Shown here piece by piece: positions 22,900 through 34,499 of a stretch of 64,000 bases of DNA (its first letter is position 1; every line of letters begins with the position of its first letter). The stretch is from Metallyticus violacea (taxonomy: Eukaryota; Arthropoda; Insecta; Mantodea; Metallyticidae). The stretch is from assembly GCA_030762175.1 (NCBI GenBank), contig CM060846.1, forward strand, positions 178,561,041 to 178,625,040, in the 5' to 3' direction. The notes under the pieces are model-generated. The model was given only the letters and a program-made list of their open reading frames with translations. It did no database searches and was not told the origin of the DNA. The position numbers and the translations under genes were made by a program.

Positions 22900-23589
22900 A
22901 TGTTGTTTCTAATCACCAGATAACAGAGTTGGGCACGAAAATGAGACAGAAGACCGTCTCCTTTTATATCTTAAGTCAATTAGAATGTTCTATGACAGAA
23001 ACTGGATTATTGAAAAATCCTAAACGTCGACAAATAATCAAATTCGTTTTATCCAGGTGATGTACCCTTAGACTTACTAAATTTATTACTGAAATATTCT
23101 ACGTTATATATGCAATACATATTAATTGAAATGTCCTAGAAAAACTCTAGTTTCAAAACATAACACTAAAAATAAAAAAAAATTTAAAAAGTTGCTGTTT
23201 ACAGAATGGTAGATAGACGGTACAATATAGTCATCATGAATAAAATAAGGGAAAAATCACACACTACCAGAACTATGGCAAAATTAAAAAAGTGTAAGAA
23301 AAACGAATATAACATTGGAAAAGGAAAACAAGTACTAGTAAAATCTCTTAGCACTGAGATAAGAAGTGGTTCAAGAGATTAAAAGGCATCAATTAATGTT
23401 TAAACAGGCAAATTAATACAAAATTCAGATACATAGAGATAACCAAACTATTAGTTGGGTAATATGTATAGCAGCACATTTTTGAATAACGCTTAGTAGG
23501 GGAAGAATCAAAGTTCTTCGAAAATCACACAGTGATTAACAGAAAGAAAGAAGGAATAACATTAGATGCAATAGTTTTGTAACAGTATG

Positions 23590-23633
<44 letters not shown>

Positions 23634-24040
23634 ATGTTAACACAATATGCGGAAATGAACATCGAATATAACCGAAGTGAGCTTAATGCGTTAATCGTTG
23701 TTTAATTACATTGCGGTTGTATATCCAAATATATTTTCTCCTGCCGCAGTTAACCTGAAATCATAATAAATGCCTTTATTTCTTTTGGTATATACAATTA
23801 TTTTTTAGAATGAACAGAACTTATGTTTTAAAATCACAGATTTGTATACCGGGAAGTCATTTCACTATGCAATCGGATTTTATATATAGTGGAAACCGAC
23901 TAATCTTCCGATAAGATTGCAGTTCAAATTTCGCAGAAGCAGAGAATTGTAGTTGCTCAGCCTTGTTTATAACACCAACTGTTTCAGTTGAATTTCTGTA
24001 GGAAGTGTGTGTTAGACTTCGCACTTTTTATTTGTGTATT
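22900..24040. other. AT-rich stretch without recognised genes
   Basis: Nothing beyond an (ATT)n tract was recognised. Confidence 0.45.
23591..23632. repeat. (TTA)n microsatellite
   Basis: A trinucleotide tract of about 42 bp. Confidence 0.95.
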
Positions 24041-24054
24041 GTGGAGTATGCCGA

Positions 24055-24334
24055 AGGTATTTTTTTTTTTTTGACTAGTGTTTAACGCCCGTTTTTACTA
24101 CTGACGCACAACAGGCGGTGACACTGATGATACAGGAAATGATATATTGAAAAAGGATATTTTTTAAGGAAGGAAGCGTTCCAGGCTTAAGTTTGGGTAC
24201 CTCCCCGGCATTTGCCAATTATGAAGACTGAGAAAAACCTGGAAAAAACCCCAGTCAGGGAGGACGGTCAGGATTCGAACTCCAGACCTCCCGCTCACGA
24301 GTCCGTGCCTTAACGATCTCGGCCACCCGTGGCG
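24055..24334 (-). mobile_element. SINE-A, near full length, minus, with 9-bp TSD
   Basis: All family landmarks are present in reverse, including a T-rich left end and the head at right (GTGGCCGAGATCGTTAAGGC in reverse). The target duplication GTATGCCGA is at 24,046-24,054 and 24,335-24,343. A small deletion removes bases just after the B-box. Confidence 0.9.
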
Positions 24335-24344
24335 GTATGCCGAG

Positions 24345-26820
24345 AGTGAGATATACCCTAGAACAAGGAATAGGCATGATTATTATGTGCAAAAGAAATT
24401 ATATGTGTGCCAAAGAAGAGAATTTCGTGTTAATTTTCTAGGAGTAGTATTTTCATAGGGAAATGCTGTTTTCAGATTGGTGAATAAAGTTCGGCCCCAA
24501 GTCGTTTTACAGACAAGAACCCAAGACCGAAAATACCGGGTTTGAACATAGGAGAAACTTTATGAAACAGACTATCTTTTAAAAACTTCTCTATAGTTCT
24601 TAACTTGATTAGTCGAGCAAGTTGGTTTTTCTGTCCATCGTGTGTATAAAGTCACTCAGTTGCTGCATCTTCAGCCATTTAAAATTACTATTGTACCTGA
24701 AAGAAAACCCATGGAAGTACTGGAACAAACTATTCGAGAGGCAGTTTAAAACAATCAGGAGGATGAATTGAGCAAGAGTCTGAAAATTCCCTTCGAAATA
24801 CTCATACATATCTCAAATTTCGAGCATCTACTGTAGTGGTAAATAAAGTATGAATGACTATTTACTACAAATAAATAACGAAAGAAACAAAAATGTGTTA
24901 AGACCACGCCACACGATGTCCTTTGGCAGGTAATGAAGCCGTTAAACAATAACTTCTGATCGTAAAAATCAATTTTCGAATTTGTAGCCGAATAAAAATC
25001 ATGTGTAATCGTACAGTATTAAGCATGCTTTTCTGAGCAGGGCAGTGCTGATGAATTGTTGTTAAATACCTTCATAGGGGGTTAATATCAAAATAAAATT
25101 AAATTAATTAGAAAGCCTATAATAGCTAAAAGGGCGAATATAATATTTGATGTTCAAGTCTATTTACATATTGAGTACTTTTCAGGATAATGTGTTTTAA
25201 AGTGCGTAGAAAAACAGGAGCATGATAAACAACTGTCGCTTTAATATAGCAAGCAAAGCACTATACATAGAAAGGAAATGCACCATTAGAAAACCAACAG
25301 TAATTATTGTCAATGAGTATGGTAATGCTTATTATTACGGTAACGGATTTCAAAACAGTAAATCATTATGTACAACAGATCGCGAAAAGTATTTGAAATT
25401 GTAGTTCAGTTTCTTAAGTCTAAAAGTAGTAGATGTTTGCCACAACGTAAAATGGAATTTTCCTGCATGAGTGTCCTGGTTTTACCATGTCAAGTTTCAT
25501 TAGAAGACGATGGTAGCATTTGAGAAAGTGAGGATTGGCCCGAAATCAAAATCTGAGTCAGAGCATGCAGCCTTGCATAAAGCCTGCAAACTTCAACCTA
25601 TCAATAATTCAAAGAACGTCACTTTCGTAAGCTAGTCGCACAAATTGACAAGCTTCTCCTTTAGAGGTACTCCCTGGAGGGATCGTTGTATCCATCATCG
25701 GTTTGGCTACTAGCCATTCCCTGAAGTTTGATGGACGAGCGACGTGAATACAGCAAGCAGATTGTGGTGGAATGAAACGGTTTATTGTGCCAGACGAAGC
25801 AGCCTCTCTCCTCTGTTTAGAACGGAAGTTAACACTGTTTCCGGGAGAAGCTTCTCCTGTTTCATAGTCTTCCGAGACAGTTTAAACAGAGAAAATGAAA
25901 GAGAGAAGGGAAGTGGAATATACGGAGGGTGTTTCGCATGAATGGATGGGGAATTAGGAAACAAGACTATCCGGCAATCCATTATAAATCACCAAATTAG
26001 AGATCAAGAGTAATTGAAAGTTGAATTTGCAATAGCCCATGCAACAAAGTATGATGATTACTCTAGAACACACGGTAAGACCATGCTTTACACTAATAAT
26101 ATGCTTATTACTGTAACTTATACAAGGACATAGATGAATCATAGTTTCTGAAAATGTTTAAAGTACATCTTTCATTTTCATGCAAAATTCCCCGCATACA
26201 CGTAAAACGATACTAATTGCCTGGAAACGGAAGCCTGGCTTAAATAAAAGAAGATTATGACTTATTTTTCCCCATTTTATTTTTACAAATTAATGGGAAA
26301 ATGAATTGAAAGTTTGAAATTGTAGATTCTTCATTTCAATATTCATTGCAACGCAAAGAATTTCAATTTGCATCAAATTATCATTCATTAAACATTTAGG
26401 GGATAATTTGCAAATGCGAAGTTTACTGAAAAAAAGGATGTACTGGCATTTCAGCTGAAATAAGTAGTAAAACGAAAAGAAGTTTCCGCCGTATTTAAAA
26501 ATGTTCAGTTAACCTTCAGCATATCAAGTGATAAAAAGTGTACTCCAGCCTCAGTTTTTCTTTAACTTTGATTACTGTAGTTCAAATACGATGTGCTTAC
26601 TTCTTTACATTGTTCAAGGCTACTATAGTTACAGAAGTATAACTGTACCTCGCTTAATATTCTATGCCAAATGAACTATGGTTTATGCAATGTAAATGTT
26701 ACGCATTATTTAAAGACAAAATATTTGGAACAAGTTTTGAATTAAGTGCAAAGCGTTATTGAACTATAGTCTAACATTTGTGCACATTGCAAGCTATCGT
26801 TCTAAGCTGAAAGACGTCGA
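24345..26820. other. Long intergenic stretch without recognised features
   Basis: Only short unconvincing frames on either strand. The part at 25.5-25.95 kb is somewhat richer in GC, but its frames match nothing known to me. Confidence 0.45.
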
Positions 26821-26826
26821 AGATAA

Positions 26827-27087
26827 TTTTTTTTTGAGTAGGGTTTGATGCCCTTTTTTACTATTGAGGTACCACAGGCGGTGGACACTGATGATACATG
26901 AGATGCAATGTATTGGTAAAGGATATTTTTATTTTAGGAAGGAAACGCTCCAGACCTAAGTTTAGGGTACCTCCCCGGCATTTGTCATTTATGAGGGAAA
27001 AACATCAGTCAGAGAGGACGGTTCTGGCGGGATGCAAACCCCAGCCACCCACGAATCGCTCCTTAACTATCTTGGTCACCCGTGGCG
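26827..27087 (-). mobile_element. SINE-A, minus, internally deleted
   Basis: Left end TTTGAGTAGGGTTTGATGCC and right end CACCCGTGGCG match the family. A segment of the body around the 'GACTGAGGAAAACC' region is shortened, and the head carries a short deletion. No convincing target duplication. Confidence 0.85.
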
Positions 27088-27841
27088 TTCTCAAAGAGAA
27101 TGAAGGTACGAAAAGTGTATTGTCCAGGTGTCATAGACCAGGTTAGGAACACTTTAGAAGAGAAAGTTGAGAGAAAGCGACGTGAATTCTCTGTGTTCAA
27201 AAGTTGGGCAGCTGTTAATGTTATTGAGCATAATGAAAAGATAAGAGATGAATATCAGTGACGTACTAGATCAACATATACATTAGAAAAAATGAAATGA
27301 TATGGCAAGCAAAGTACAGAAAACCCTCTGTACGTCTGAAACAGGGTATTTTCACAAAACCTAGTAATTATACTGGTATCTCCGCAATCCATGATGGTTT
27401 ATATTATTCACTGAATCTGAGTGAGCATAAAAACATTTTAGTGTACAAGTAAAAAGATCGAGATATTTATGCTTATAGAATTTATCTAGTCGTTTAAAAA
27501 CGCAGATGGGTATCAGCAAATTGAGCAAATATACCCTTATAGCCACAGGGACATTGAAAGCTACAGGAAAAGTTGTCATGTTATGGACTACAGACCCCAG
27601 TATTTCAGAGGAAATTATTTTTTCTCCCTTCTTTTCTCGAAATATATTTTCTGAGCTGCTTCAAATGTACGGCTAAATATGAACGAAAAAACAAACAAAT
27701 AAATTAATTTTGTTGATTCAGGGAAATATTTACACCATTTGTGATGCAATATTATCAATATTATTCTCCAAGTAGTCACCTGAGAGCAGATCAATAATTG
27801 GTTGAATTTCATAGGCAATATCCTTTTCGAGTGCACATGAA

Positions 27842-29065
27842 ATCTAAAGCCCAAATATGGTATGAAAGTTTGTGTCCTCCACGATATTGAGAGTTCATAT
27901 GCTATAAACTGGCAGGTTTAGAGGTCAGCTGTAGGGGGGAAAAATTTAAGAAGCTAGAGCTTTGTTGAATTTAACTCCATATTAGGAAAAGGATATGTCA
28001 TAATTGATAGCGCCTTCAAAAGCATTCCTCTAGCGGGACTTCTAAAACACCGGCTAATTTTCACTGGTTGTTGATTTGGTTTATTTACGGACGCTCTTTA
28101 ACATCTCAGGTCATCAGCGTTCCATTCAATTCAGGGCGAGAAAAGGCGATAATTTTGCTCAGAGGTCTCTTCTTGCAGGCTTGTGGTTCTTTTTCGTGCC
28201 GTAAATGTATGACACGAGACCCACGGCTACTTCTTTTCCGAATGAAGCCACACTTAGGATTTTTACGCCCGAAAAATCTATCGGCCTGGCCGTGGTTTAC
28301 GAGGCAAGTGTTGTTACCACTACATCAACAGGACTAACAATTTTCACTGGTACTCTCCGGAAAATCAAACAAGCATTTTCACAATAACCTATGCCAAGAA
28401 AAGGGGAAAGCTCTTCTCAGTTTATCTTCAAATAGAAACTCACATTAGTTTTTAATGTGCCTATAAAGGACAAGACAAAAACTCTTTTTAGTTTAGAACA
28501 TCATGAAGACAACTGTGATGCTGGAAAGAAACAATCAAGCTTAATATAATATTTCACTATAATAGAACAAAGTGTTCTATTCACACGATGGATCAAACGG
28601 TAAACGCAATAGAACAACCAACTAATGGGCATTTCTTTGCTCATGAATGTGATGGATATAGGAGGAGTAAATTCCTACATAACTGGAAAAACCAAGTATC
28701 ATGAGTTTTTTTCCAATTCCACACATGACGGAAAAGGAAAACTTTTATAACAATCGGCACAAGAATTAGTGCAAGAGAGAACGAAGATAGTACTGGATTG
28801 CCTCTAAACACAACTACAGTAATGGCAGAATGACTTGAAGAAGATTCAAGACATGTGACGGCATAATCGTCCAAGCAAGTGCCCTATAACAAACTTCATC
28901 TTTTGGACAATGCAAGTTAAAAACAAGCAGGAATGCAGGGGAAAGCGTGATAAGTGTCAAACATTTGTGTGCAAGGAACATTCAGACATTAAAACCTGTT
29001 ATGAATAACCTGATGAAAGAACAAGTGTACCATTGTTTGGCATGACTGTAAAATCAATACTAATA
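27842..29065 (+). pseudogene. piggyBac-type transposase fossil (copy 2), split by SINE-B
   Basis: Reading frames follow the central and C-terminal piggyBac order. KPKYGMKVCVLHDIESSYA comes first, then LGKGYVIIDSAFKSIPLA (the 'DN.FTS.PLA' catalytic segment). After the SINE comes FTGTLRKIKQAF (usual 'GTLRKNR..IP'). Then follow NVMDIGGVNSYI and the cysteine-rich C-terminal stretch KRDKCQTFVCKEHSD. The resemblance is closest to the PGBD4-like group as I know it. There are at least several stops. The N-terminal third was not recognised upstream. The second Asp of the catalytic triad appears conserved, but the SINE insertion and stops rule out function. Confidence 0.8.
28069..28338 (-). mobile_element. 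SINE-B, full length, minus, with 13-bp TSD
   Basis: In reverse it shows a tRNA-like head (GATGTAGTGGTAACAACACT as A-box region), a body with CGTGCCGTAAATGTATGACA on the plus strand, and the conserved end GACGCTCTTTAACATCTCAG. The duplication AATTTTCACTGGT lies at 28,056-28,068 and 28,339-28,351. This copy defines the element's limits (270 bp). It sits inside the second piggyBac fossil. Confidence 0.92.
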
Positions 29066-29374
29066 AAACGGTTTTATTATGCATGAATAATTGTGTATTA
29101 AATCATACGGAGAGTATGTTTAAAGTTCTATTTGCTAATTTTAATTCTGTGTTTAACTCACTAATCTGTGAATAATTAGGTTTAAGAATTTCAGGAATTC
29201 CAAACAATCACAGCTGCCTAACGTCACAATTTTATTGTTTTCATTTTTTCACTTTCCTTTTTGTCCCACCTATACTATACAAGTTCATCAGAACAGCAGA
29301 CTAAAATAGTTTGATAGTTTTATCGGCCTAATCATGAGCTTACGCTAGAAATCAGTAATCAATATGGCATTTTA

Positions 29375-29734
29375 TCTTAAGAGAATCTGGAGCCCAAGCT
29401 TTATTTTTTTTACTATTTAATTAATTAAATTATGAAATTAAATAATATATCCATAAAATGAGCTTATAATTATAAATGTGCATCCGGCATTTTAATTTCC
29501 GCTAACAGTCGAACAGATGAAAGTCGAAATTATGACGATTTATAGGATATATTGTTTTATTTTTTAATTGAAACTCTCTGTAAATAAATTGAGGACAACC
29601 CAAGCAGCCGAAATTACAGCCGATATGAACTTTCACAACTGTAAGCGTTTTTAATGGATATATTGATCAATTTTTTATAATTTTATTCCCTAAATAGTAA
29701 AAACAAATACATCAAGCTCCAGATTCTCTCAGGA
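29375..29734. mobile_element. 360-bp MITE with about 80-bp inverted repeats and TA duplication
   Basis: The left arm reads TCTTAAGAGAATCTGGAGC and continues through TTTACTATTTA to AATATATCCAT. The reverse complement of the right arm reads TCCTGAGAGAATCTGGAGC, TTTTACTATTTA, then AATATATCCAT. The arms thus match imperfectly over roughly 80 bp. TA dinucleotides flank both ends (29,373-29,374 and 29,735-29,736), as expected for Tc1/mariner-mobilised elements. The interior is non-coding. The exact first base is chosen from the TA positions and could shift slightly. Confidence 0.78.
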
Positions 29735-29739
29735 TAATA

Positions 29740-30760
29740 TTTTTAAAGAAATTTGTATTAAGATCTATAAAATATTTTTCGACATTCCATCCGCCTTATT
29801 ACCTATAAGAAACAATAAACGATAATCATATTTTGAAAACTTAATAAATGCTAATTTATGTATTTGCTGATGGCAAATGAATTTTGAAATCCAGCAATCA
29901 AACTGATAGACTGGGTAGTGCAGAGATGCACCATATATCAAAATAATGAAAGTTAGGTTGATTTAATAATAGAAGTAAAAGTTTAAGTTCAAAATCACAT
30001 TAAAAGAACATAATAGATGTAAGATGTAAGATAATACGTTTTTCAAGTTTTCAAGTTTTTCAAGTAACAATAGGTGGACACAACGACAATAAATGCAAAT
30101 ATGAAAAGACCTTCCAGAGCATCTAAGACATCACTCATACTTCTTTATCTCCATGCTGATTGTTGTCCCAGAATAAATGTTTCTACTGGGGAAAACGAGA
30201 GTGAACTACCCATAGGATACAAATGGAAAATGTTTTCTTCAAATTTTAGAAATGGAACACATAGCTTTGTTTTTACCAATATTGACCAATGCTCTTGATA
30301 ATCTAAGCATTAAGATCAGCTTGCACGTAGCATGATCTACGTTTTGGAAAGCCCCATACCGTATTTCCTCTCAGCATTGTATGCCAACTGCCCGTAACTG
30401 AAACATTGCTACCCATAAATAGTAATTTACAATAGCTAATCAACAGAATTAACATAGGTTTGGACGCACTGCTCTCTCAATAACTTGTGCGACCTCTTTA
30501 CCAAATTTTAACCTAAGATAATCGCCACGAAACATTTCTTCGCAAGGCAAATATCAAGTTTGGGGCGATTAATATTTTTACCTAAGTAGATATTCAGACA
30601 CCTGTCCTTTGTGGTTTTATTGGGTATTTTATGATTTTGTCTTCTGTTCACGGTGATGTTGGGTCGATAGTCGGAGCCGTAACTCTCGACTAAGCGCAAA
30701 ACTCATTCAATTTCACGCAATTACAAGAACAATTACGATGAAAATAAGAGCATATCTTAT
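29740..30760. other. AT-rich stretch without recognised genes
   Basis: A short direct repetition of TTTTCAAG units occurs near 30,040-30,065. No coding family recognised. Confidence 0.45.
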
Positions 30761-30764
30761 GACA

Positions 30765-31105
30765 GGAGACGTTTGGAATGTTGTCCCTACATACACACAT
30801 TTATGACATATTTTTAGAAAATTATCATTCAGCACATCTTCCGAAATTGTATAAAATTATTATCTAATATTTTCTTTTATTTTTTCCGATGTGTTGGGGT
30901 TTGTTCTACTCATTTTATTTTTCAACTTCCCCCATAAATGAAAATATAATATTATATCAGGGTACAGTGCGGGTCATTATCTCCTACTAATTACCCTATT
31001 TAAAAAATCCCGAATCAAATTTAATGTTTTCATTAGCGGTATGCGAGGGGGCAGAGTCTTGCTGGAAACACCAAGATCGGCATTCAATATCAGTTGTTAA
31101 AAATA
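30765..31105 (-). pseudogene. Tc1/mariner-superfamily transposase, 3' fossil
   Basis: On the minus strand CRSWCFQQDSAPSHTA carries the second catalytic Asp in the usual 'FQQD.APSH' setting. A frame change leads to a degraded 'SPD' region, then FHLWGKLKNKM and SEDVLNDNFLKICHKC, matching the C-terminal part of these transposases. No DNA-binding domain is seen beside it. Confidence 0.65.
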
Positions 31106-31300
31106 GGGTGCGTATATGTAATTTTTTAACATTTCTGTATTAATGTTATTTCTCACACACACACAAAAAAAGACAATTCTTTTTAATTTGTATGCGTTTA
31201 CATACACTGGTTTTTTCGTCATGCAATGGAGTTTCGAGTTTCACTGTACTCAACTGTACTCAAACATCTGCTATTTAGCGTCTAATTTATTTTTATATTA

Positions 31301-31388
31301 CTTTTTTTAGTGATTAGCACCCGTTTTGACTGCTGAGGCATCACAGACTGTGGGCGCTGATGGCCTGAGAAATGATTAATACTGGGAC
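31301..31388 (-). mobile_element. SINE-A 3'-end fragment
   Basis: Only the terminal stretch of the family survives: TAGCACCCGTTTTGACTGCT, GAGGCATCACAGAC, then GAAATGATTAATACTGGGA. Orientation is minus. Confidence 0.65.
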
Positions 31389-31389
31389 A

Positions 31390-32456
31390 ACACTGACCTT
31401 AAATGCTTTCAAGTTTAAATTGACTGAATTTCGTAAAAGGATGCTTGAAATATGTGAATGTAGCAGGGTAAGATATCCAATATATTCTGCCATAAGACAG
31501 GTGCTTATTTTCATCATAACTGTAACTGCCGTAATTTGAATCTGTTGTGCCGTAATTTGAATCCCATTCACCGGAAATCACTGTTCTGACTGAGAAATAC
31601 CCAGCTGGCGAGAAACGGACGACAAAACCACTAAAGACCCAGAATTTTATCCTTAAATAAAAGCATACTTACCTATTTCATTTCATTTGTGCCCCAACTG
31701 TTTTCCTGTCTAATTGAATTGCTACCACTATTAATAAATATAGGCATAGAACCACCTTTATTTATAGGATTTTATTAAAAAACGCAGAAAAATGTTCAGT
31801 CTGTATAGAGGGGCACACATTTCCAAAGTGTGCTCACTGACTTCCATCACGTTCAATTTGAAAGTATACTAAACGATAGTTGATTATTATTTTATTTTTG
31901 TGATGTTCGTCACTAATAACATGACTTCATTATAATTGTCACATTTGCTTTTACTGCACTTCTGTAACCCATTTTTAACAAATTAGACACGTTATTAGAG
32001 TCGGTGAAATATAGTTTATCTTGTTTCACTTTCGTTGCTGAATTTATTTCTATTGCAATAATTCGTAATTACTATGACAAAAATTGTAATTTAACACGTG
32101 CTTTTTACTGTCAATAATTCAAATGAAATAAAATACGCAGTTAAATTTTAAAGCCTTAGATGGAATGAAAAGAAATATCTGCGGCAGAATTTGTTATGGT
32201 ATTTATTTATTATTTCTTAAGGTTATGATTGTATTGGATTGTGGATTAGGAGGTGATCGAATTTTATAAATGGATTGTTATCTCAGCGATGATTGGTCGA
32301 ACCTCCCTTCAGTACCGTAATCTAGTAATGTGTCTTCCTCGGCTATAAGCTCAATTTATTAGCTAACACTTTTTGATGCACAATTACAGGGAAAGGAGAT
32401 GATAAACATACACAAATTAAAGCACTCACTGTTCCAGTTTTCACAATTTATTAACA

Positions 32457-32488
<32 letters not shown>

Positions 32489-33180
32489 TAACACTTCTCC
32501 CTTTCACTTTACCAGATGACAAACGAATGACAAACAAATAACAAGTAATAAATCCATTGCAACTGCTTTTATTAATTCTCCTGTCCATTGATCTAGGCGC
32601 TATAGATATATTTATCATGAATTTCCAAATTTCACGTAATTTTGCTTCTCCTACACCTATCTTCCTATTGATTGGCTTTTAATGCTAATTTATTATCTTT
32701 TAATTCTCATAGACTATCTTCCAACATTTTATTCGTCCACCCTAGGCAAAATCTGAAGTCCTTGACATACATGATTTATTAAAAGAGAGTCGTAACAGAG
32801 GTTTTATGATTCCATCTGGATAATTATTACCTGAGTTTTCCCTACAGTGTTATTAAAAGAATTACTAGTCCTTTCCAAATTACTGAGATAGCGTTTTGTT
32901 CAATATCTGGTTGTTTTCTAAGTTCTAGTTGACCTGGAGTAACATTACAAAGAGACCCTCTTTTCCTTTGCCTTTGGCTTTTCGGGGAAATCTTCCCTTT
33001 CTATGGCATTTTATTTGCCTTCTTTCTTATACTTGTAACAACATGTGTAAATTATATGTCTATGACCCTTTTGGTGAGTATATTATGTATAAAATTATTT
33101 CCAAGCGGGCCTGGGAGCGATGCTAGAGAATAATTGTCTCATATCATAGGTTATTCGTTCAGTGGAACAAGAAATTCCGC
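31390..33180. other. AT-rich stretch without recognised genes
   Basis: Contains a poly-T run at 32,462-32,487. No coding family identified on either strand. Confidence 0.4.
32462..32487. repeat. Poly-T tract
   Basis: An uninterrupted run of about 26 T. Confidence 0.9.
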
Positions 33181-33199
33181 TATATTTTACACTGTATTA

Positions 33200-34300
33200 C
33201 TGCAAGTATACATTCTTAATTCTAAACATAATGTGTTAGTATCTCTTACTCTTTGTTACATACCTTACAATTTCTCTTAACATTGCAAGCCTTCAAGTTT
33301 TTTAGTTTTCTTTCCTTGGCTTGCTGACTTTATGAGTAGCTTACTTTTGTACTTTACAAATTATAAACACGAATTAATTTTCTTCTTTTCACTTTTTCAC
33401 TATATCATGTTACCTTTTCAATTATTATGTTCCTTCTTCTGCACTGGACTTACATTCACATCCTTTGTTCTACAGATTATCATTGTATCTAAATCACCTT
33501 TTATACTACTAGATACATTTTTTATTTATATATACTATTCTATTAGTACTCAGGTAGTAAAACAGGTTTTATAACAATGCGTAATGTTTGAAATAACACT
33601 GAAATTTAAATCATTAATTTTGAATTATAAGACCAAAACTTTGTTTTCTAATTTACTTTTCCGTAGTTAGGTAATTAATAAAGATTCACATAAATTTTAA
33701 ATACATAAATAGCTATTATTATATTTTAAACTTAGAGAAACTAGCTTGCATCTGATTCTTTTAAAACTGAAAACAGGTATAATTTTAGTTTACAACTTGG
33801 ATCATATTATTTCGTCGACTCGTTAGCTGTTCTGTTTTTCTAATTGAGTTTACTGTGGTAACTCTTAGGACTGTGATTTGAATGACCTTCTGATGTATTC
33901 CCTCTACTGAAAAAGTTACGATATTGTACGTGACCCTTTTCTCTTCTTGTGTTTTGTTATACCTTCATTATCCTTTTTCTAACCATTAGATTATATTCTT
34001 TAAATTCTTTTGCCGATAATTTCTCTATGAACATTATTTGTGTTTATTCTGGGAGTTTCTCTGTTACATATTTCTATTTTTTTTTTTTTTCGTCGTTTAC
34101 TTTTTTCGTCGCTGTCACTGTTTCTAACATAATTCGGGGCCTATTTATTATTAATTTACTTTTTTACGTCGTTTCATTCTCTGACAACTTTAGAATGTTC
34201 CCATTTTCTATATACTTTATAGTTTACTTATTTTGTAGAATAACTTTATTCCTAATAATATAATCCTTGTCCCTTATAATCTTATTCCCTCATTCTACAG
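33200..34300 (-). pseudogene. Coding-like minus-strand fragments, probably retroelement
   Basis: Minus-strand translation gives lysine-rich, coding-looking pieces, for example FIEKLSAKEFKEYNLMVRKR and RNFFSRGNTSEGHSN, with intervening stops. The plus-strand hydrophobic frames here are their antisense shadow. The stretch lies downstream, in the minus sense, of the gag-like region at 34.7-36.5 kb and may be a continuation of the same element. No protease or RT motif could be named. Confidence 0.3.
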
Positions 34301-34341
34301 CTTGCCAGTAAGATTTCCCTGTCCTTATCTGAATGTTTAAA

Positions 34342-34410
<69 letters not shown>
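34342..34410. repeat. (ATT)n microsatellite
   Basis: A pure trinucleotide tract of about 69 bp. Confidence 0.95.
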
Positions 34411-34499
34411 GTGAACATGTAGTTCTATTTGTTCTCATTGCACGCTTTCCTTCTATAAGTTTTTCATTATTTCCAAATAATGAACCATTCACGTATTTA

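Noticed and set aside
33332..34263. Membrane-protein-like plus-strand frames
   Set aside because: Hydrophobicity follows from T-rich sequence; the minus strand shows more coding-like composition.
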